This document shows, in pieces, positions 60,493 through 64,000 of a DNA stretch of 64,000 bases. The stretch is from the NCBI GenBank assembly GCA_902607435.1, contig CACLJX010000003.1, forward strand, positions 62,001 through 126,000. The letters run 5' to 3'. This DNA is from an uncultured Alphaproteobacteria bacterium. GTDB taxonomy: Bacteria; Pseudomonadota; Alphaproteobacteria; HIMB59; GCA-002718135. A program made the translations under genes and the position numbers. Numbering within the stretch: position 1 is the first letter of the stretch; the number at the start of each line of letters is the position of its first letter. The notes under the pieces were generated by a model. It did no database searches and was not told where the DNA came from. It saw only the letters and a program-made list of their open reading frames with translations.

Positions 60493-61819
60493 TTTGTATC
60501 AAAATTTAAAACTAGAAAATATAATTATAATTTTGTTTCCTTTTGCTATTATATCAGGACCAGCGATTCCAGATATATTAGCCGTAATTTTAGGATTGTA
60601 TTTTTTGTATTGTATACTTAAAGAAAAAAAATTTAATTTTCATAATGATTATTGGATTTATTTTTTTTTGTTTTTATGGATGTGGTTTATTTTAATAAGT
60701 ATATTTGCTTATAATTCATTGTTATCTTTTATTGATTCTATAATTTTTATAAGATTCTTTTTGTTTGTTATTGCAATTTATTATTTTTTTCAAAAAAATG
60801 ATCAATTGACTAAATTTGTTTTATATTCAATATTACTATCTTCAATTTTTGTAACTATAGATACACTGTTTCAATTCTATAATTTTGAAAATTCTACTGG
60901 TTTCAAAGGAGATTTATTTGGCATATTACCAGATGGTGCGTATGGAAGACTTAATGGCCCATTTAAAGACTTTGTGCCTGGAGCATATTTATCAAGATTT
61001 TATTTTTTTCTAGTCTTGTTTTCCTCTATGACAATTAAAAAAATAAATCATAATTTCTATCTTTATTTTTTTATAGTTATTTTAGGTCTAAATTTTTCTA
61101 CTATGTTTTTTGCAGGGGAAGCAATGGCAGTGGCTCCTACATTAATGGGTATAGCTATCATTGTTCTCTTAAAAAGAGAAATGAGAAAATTAATGTTACT
61201 ATCTATAACATTTGCTTGCTTATTCATTATAGCTAACAAATTATTACATCCTTATTACACAGATTACAAAATAATTGAAAGCTCTGCTAAACACGAAGGA
61301 CTAATCATTGAACGTGAATTTAACTGTCCTAATGATGAAGAAAAAAAATGTAAAAAAACTTTTAAAAGGCAACCACCTATGTTGGTTACCCTCAAAGACT
61401 TTAAACATTCTCCATACGGTGAGATTTATAATACAGCTTTTGAAATTTGGAAAGATAATAAAATTACAGGAATAGGAATAAATAATTTTGAAGAAGTATG
61501 TCTTAATGAATCTGCTTATAAAAAATTTAACAAAATTTCTGGATGTTGGTCACATCCTCACAATTATTATATTCAAGCTCTTGTTGAAACTGGTTTACCG
61601 GGATTAATCTTATTTATTTTATTAGTATTATCTCTATTTAGAAAATTTAAACACTTTAATAAAAATAAATATAATATTATTGGTATTGTAATTCTATTAG
61701 TTATATTTTGGCCTATAATGTCAACAGGTAGTTTTATAAAAAATTGGAACATGATTTTTATTTGTTATGTAATTGGAATAGTTTTAGGAATGAAAATAAA
61801 AAATTTTAAAATTTCATAG
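60482..61819 (+). CDS. O-antigen ligase/polymerase family membrane protein
   Basis: 445 aa, many TM segments, conserved loop GIGINNFEEVC...SGCWSHPHNYYIQALVETGLPGL. Confidence 0.88.
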   Translation: MIHNLYQNLKLENIIIILFPFAIISGPAIPDILAVILGLYFLYCILKEKKFNFHNDYWIYFFLFLWMWFILISIFAYNSLLSFIDSIIFIRFFLFVIAIYYFFQKNDQLTKFVLYSILLSSIFVTIDTLFQFYNFENSTGFKGDLFGILPDGAYGRLNGPFKDFVPGAYLSRFYFFLVLFSSMTIKKINHNFYLYFFIVILGLNFSTMFFAGEAMAVAPTLMGIAIIVLLKREMRKLMLLSITFACLFIIANKLLHPYYTDYKIIESSAKHEGLIIEREFNCPNDEEKKCKKTFKRQPPMLVTLKDFKHSPYGEIYNTAFEIWKDNKITGIGINNFEEVCLNESAYKKFNKISGCWSHPHNYYIQALVETGLPGLILFILLVLSLFRKFKHFNKNKYNIIGIVILLVIFWPIMSTGSFIKNWNMIFICYVIGIVLGMKIKNFKIS

Positions 61820-61892
61820 AAAGTAAAAGAAAATAATCATTTTAATATTATTTCTAGTTATATTTTTTATCCAAATTATAAAATAGCTTATA

Positions 61893-62429
61893 TTATTCTT
61901 TGGGTGCATGTTTATTAAGAATACGTTGCAAGGTACGTCTGTGCATTCTTAGTCTTCTTGCTGTTTCTGACACATTTCTATTACATTGAATAAATACTCT
62001 TTGAATATGTTCCCAGCGAATCCTATTAGCTGTCATAGGATTTTCAGGTGGTGGAGGTAATGTTTGTTTAGATGAGATTAAAGCATCATAAATCTGGTCA
62101 ACTTCTGCAGGTTTGGGTAAATAATCAATTGCTCCTGATTTTATTGCAGCAACAGCCGTTGCAATATTACCATAACCAGTTAAAAAAAGAGACCTTGTTT
62201 CTGGGCTAGTGACTTTTATTGATTGAATAATTTCTAAACCAGATCCATCTTCTAATCTCATATCAACTATTGCATAATTAAAATTTTTTTCTTTAAGACG
62301 AGCAATTGCTTTTTTAGCTTCTCCAAAATATTCTACATTAAATCCTTTTTTCTCCATAGATCGGGCTAATCGCTCTCTAAAAGGCGTATCGTCATCAATA
62401 ATTATCAAACTATTATCCATAATTTTCAA
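61893..62429 (-). CDS. regA: Response regulator RegA/ActR/PrrA family
   Basis: LIIDDDTPFRERLARSMEKKGF; YAIVDMRLEDGSGLEII; C-terminal Fis-type HTH NVSETARRLRMHRRTLQRILNKHAP. Confidence 0.95.
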   Translation of the reverse strand: MKIMDNSLIIIDDDTPFRERLARSMEKKGFNVEYFGEAKKAIARLKEKNFNYAIVDMRLEDGSGLEIIQSIKVTSPETRSLFLTGYGNIATAVAAIKSGAIDYLPKPAEVDQIYDALISSKQTLPPPPENPMTANRIRWEHIQRVFIQCNRNVSETARRLRMHRRTLQRILNKHAPKE

Positions 62430-63679
62430 AGATTTCTTTTTAATTGAATTTGAACAATTGATCCATTCGAATTACGTTGATTTTGAAATTTAATTTTTCC
62501 TCCTGCATTTTCAATTAAATATTTTGCAATAAAAATACCCAATCCCATACTTTTTTCATATTTATTATATGAAATAAATGGGCTTCCTATTTTATCTAAA
62601 ACTTCTTTAGGAAAACCGTTTCCATCATCTTTTATCACTAATAAAACAACTATTTTTTCCCATGAAATTTCTACATGAATTATTTTATTAGCGTGTTCTA
62701 AAGCATTTTGAATAATATTACCTAGGCCATACATTATTTCATCAGAAAATTTAATTTTTGGTTCATTACCTTGATTTTCAATTTGTATATCAATAAGAAT
62801 ATTATTTTTTTTGAATTTTTGGTAATTTATTTTTACTAAATCAGACAAGGTTATTTTATCTAAAAAGGTATCCTTAATTTTTTGTGGATTTTTTGATAAT
62901 TTAAATAATATTTCTTTGCACCTATTTGCTTGAGATTCCAATAGATTGATTTCTGATTTTAAGTCATTACTATTATTAAATATTTTATCTTTTTTTAAAT
63001 CATCTAGAATTAAAAAAATTGTATTCAAGGGTGTGCTGAGTTCATGCACCGCTGCTGCTGTTAATGATCCTACTTCAGACATTTTTTTTTGATTAATAAG
63101 AGCTATTTGTGTTTGATTTAAAGCATTTGATATTTTTTTAGATGAATAAGATAAAATATAAACATACACAGCTATAAATATTAATGAAATAACTAATGAT
63201 ACTATTAATCCATAAGTGAATAAACTAGGTACAAAAAAATCTTGTGACCATTGAATTTCAATATAAAAAAAACTTATAAATATTACTATTAAAATAGATA
63301 ATATTGATAAAACAATTGAGAATCCTACTTTTAAATATGAGGAAGATATAATAATAGGAGCAATTAATAGTAAAGAAAAAGGATTATAAATCCCTCCGGT
63401 TAGATACAATAAAACTGCTAGTTGAATTGTATCAAACAATAAAAAATAAAATGCTTCGTAATCATTTAAATAATTATTTTCTTTTTTTTTAACAAGGCTT
63501 AGAAGATTAATTATAATTGAAATTAAAACTACTAATGAACAAAATATGATTGGTATTGGAATAGATAAGAAATAATAAACAAATAATATTGCAGAAGACT
63601 GACCAATGATTCCAATCCACCTAATATTAATTAGATTGCTTAATAATATATTGTTGTTAAATTTTAAAAAGTTAAACAT
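62426..63679 (-). CDS. regB: Sensor histidine kinase RegB/ActS/PrrB family
   Basis: Six-TM N-terminus with GGIYNPF, H-box AAAVHELSTPLNTI, MGLGIFIAKYLIENAGG; overlaps regA by 4 nt. Confidence 0.93.
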   Translation of the reverse strand: MFNFLKFNNNILLSNLINIRWIGIIGQSSAILFVYYFLSIPIPIIFCSLVVLISIIINLLSLVKKKENNYLNDYEAFYFLLFDTIQLAVLLYLTGGIYNPFSLLLIAPIIISSSYLKVGFSIVLSILSILIVIFISFFYIEIQWSQDFFVPSLFTYGLIVSLVISLIFIAVYVYILSYSSKKISNALNQTQIALINQKKMSEVGSLTAAAVHELSTPLNTIFLILDDLKKDKIFNNSNDLKSEINLLESQANRCKEILFKLSKNPQKIKDTFLDKITLSDLVKINYQKFKKNNILIDIQIENQGNEPKIKFSDEIMYGLGNIIQNALEHANKIIHVEISWEKIVVLLVIKDDGNGFPKEVLDKIGSPFISYNKYEKSMGLGIFIAKYLIENAGGKIKFQNQRNSNGSIVQIQLKRNL

Positions 63680-63705
63680 GTGATAAATTTAAATAAATTA
63701 ATGAA

Positions 63706-64000
63706 TTAAATATCTAGATTAGCTACCTTTAGTGCATTTTCTTTTATAAAAATTCTTCTTCCTTCGACAACATCTCCCATTAATTTTTCAAATAAACTAT
63801 TAGCTTCATTAGCCTCATCAATTTTAACTAAGAGTAATGATCTAAAGTTTTTATCTAAAGTAGTTTCCCATAATTGATTGGGATTCATTTCTCCTAAACC
63901 TTTGTATCTATTTATTTGTAAACCAGATTTACCAATTTCAAGTACTTTTTCTATTAGATCCAAAGGACCATTAATATTATATTCACTTGAGTTGTTTTTA
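63706..64000 (-). CDS. gyrB: DNA gyrase subunit B, C-terminal part (open at window edge)
   Basis: [55 protein letters not shown]; the frame continues open to base 64000. Confidence 0.93.
   Translation of the reverse strand, partial: KNNSSEYNINGPLDLIEKVLEIGKSGLQINRYKGLGEMNPNQLWETTLDKNFRSLLLVKIDEANEANSLFEKLMGDVVEGRRIFIKENALKVANLDI

Noticed and set aside
1-64000. tRNA, rRNA, CRISPR arrays, transposases, integrases, prophage or toxin-antitoxin modules
   Set aside because: Scanned intergenic spacers and ORF translations; nothing convincing found. A tRNAscan/Infernal run would be needed to exclude small RNAs.

Overview
This window is a gene-dense, strongly AT-rich bacterial chromosome segment. 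Gene content and order look alphaproteobacterial, resembling a streamlined marine lineage (SAR11/HIMB59-like); that placement is inferred from gene order and not tested. I saw no tRNA, rRNA, CRISPR array, transposase or phage gene. From left to right the blocks are: a sugar-type ABC importer operon with a zinc alcohol dehydrogenase (1-4320, minus); selO; a TPR-TylF-like fusion; a very AT-rich surface-glycan locus (7865-14505); lepA/pheT/pheS/rplT/rpmI/infC (minus); LPS-type glycosyltransferases; gltB/gltD; rnd-kdsD-lptC-lptA-lptB-aroA-cmk-rpsA-ihfB-pyrF-trpFBA-accD-folC (plus); trxA-murU-amgK-tsaE-metK-ahcY-chvG-chvI (minus); nrdA-nrdB-grx (plus); a possible ArfA-like small ORF; polA; an ABC ATPase; an O-antigen ligase; regA/regB; and the gyrB 3' end. 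Main items for a second look: (1) a long two-part inverted repeat in the gltD leader that ends directly at the start codon and encloses a second perfect hairpin; (2) a WecA/MraY-like gene whose C-terminus continues in another frame and ends in a 4-nt overlap with the next gene; (3) two ancestral synteny junctions where PTS-Ntr genes (hprK/EIIA/HPr and rpoN/hpf/ptsN) are missing, plus a third where addAB is missing; (4) paired NrdR-like boxes before nrdA; (5) a GC-rich, switchable-looking rpmI leader; (6) non-canonical start codons for cmk and possibly infC; (7) a perfect 11-bp intercistronic hairpin between a solute-binding-protein gene and its permease. All calls come from reading the sequence and the supplied translations. 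No database search or folding program was run.
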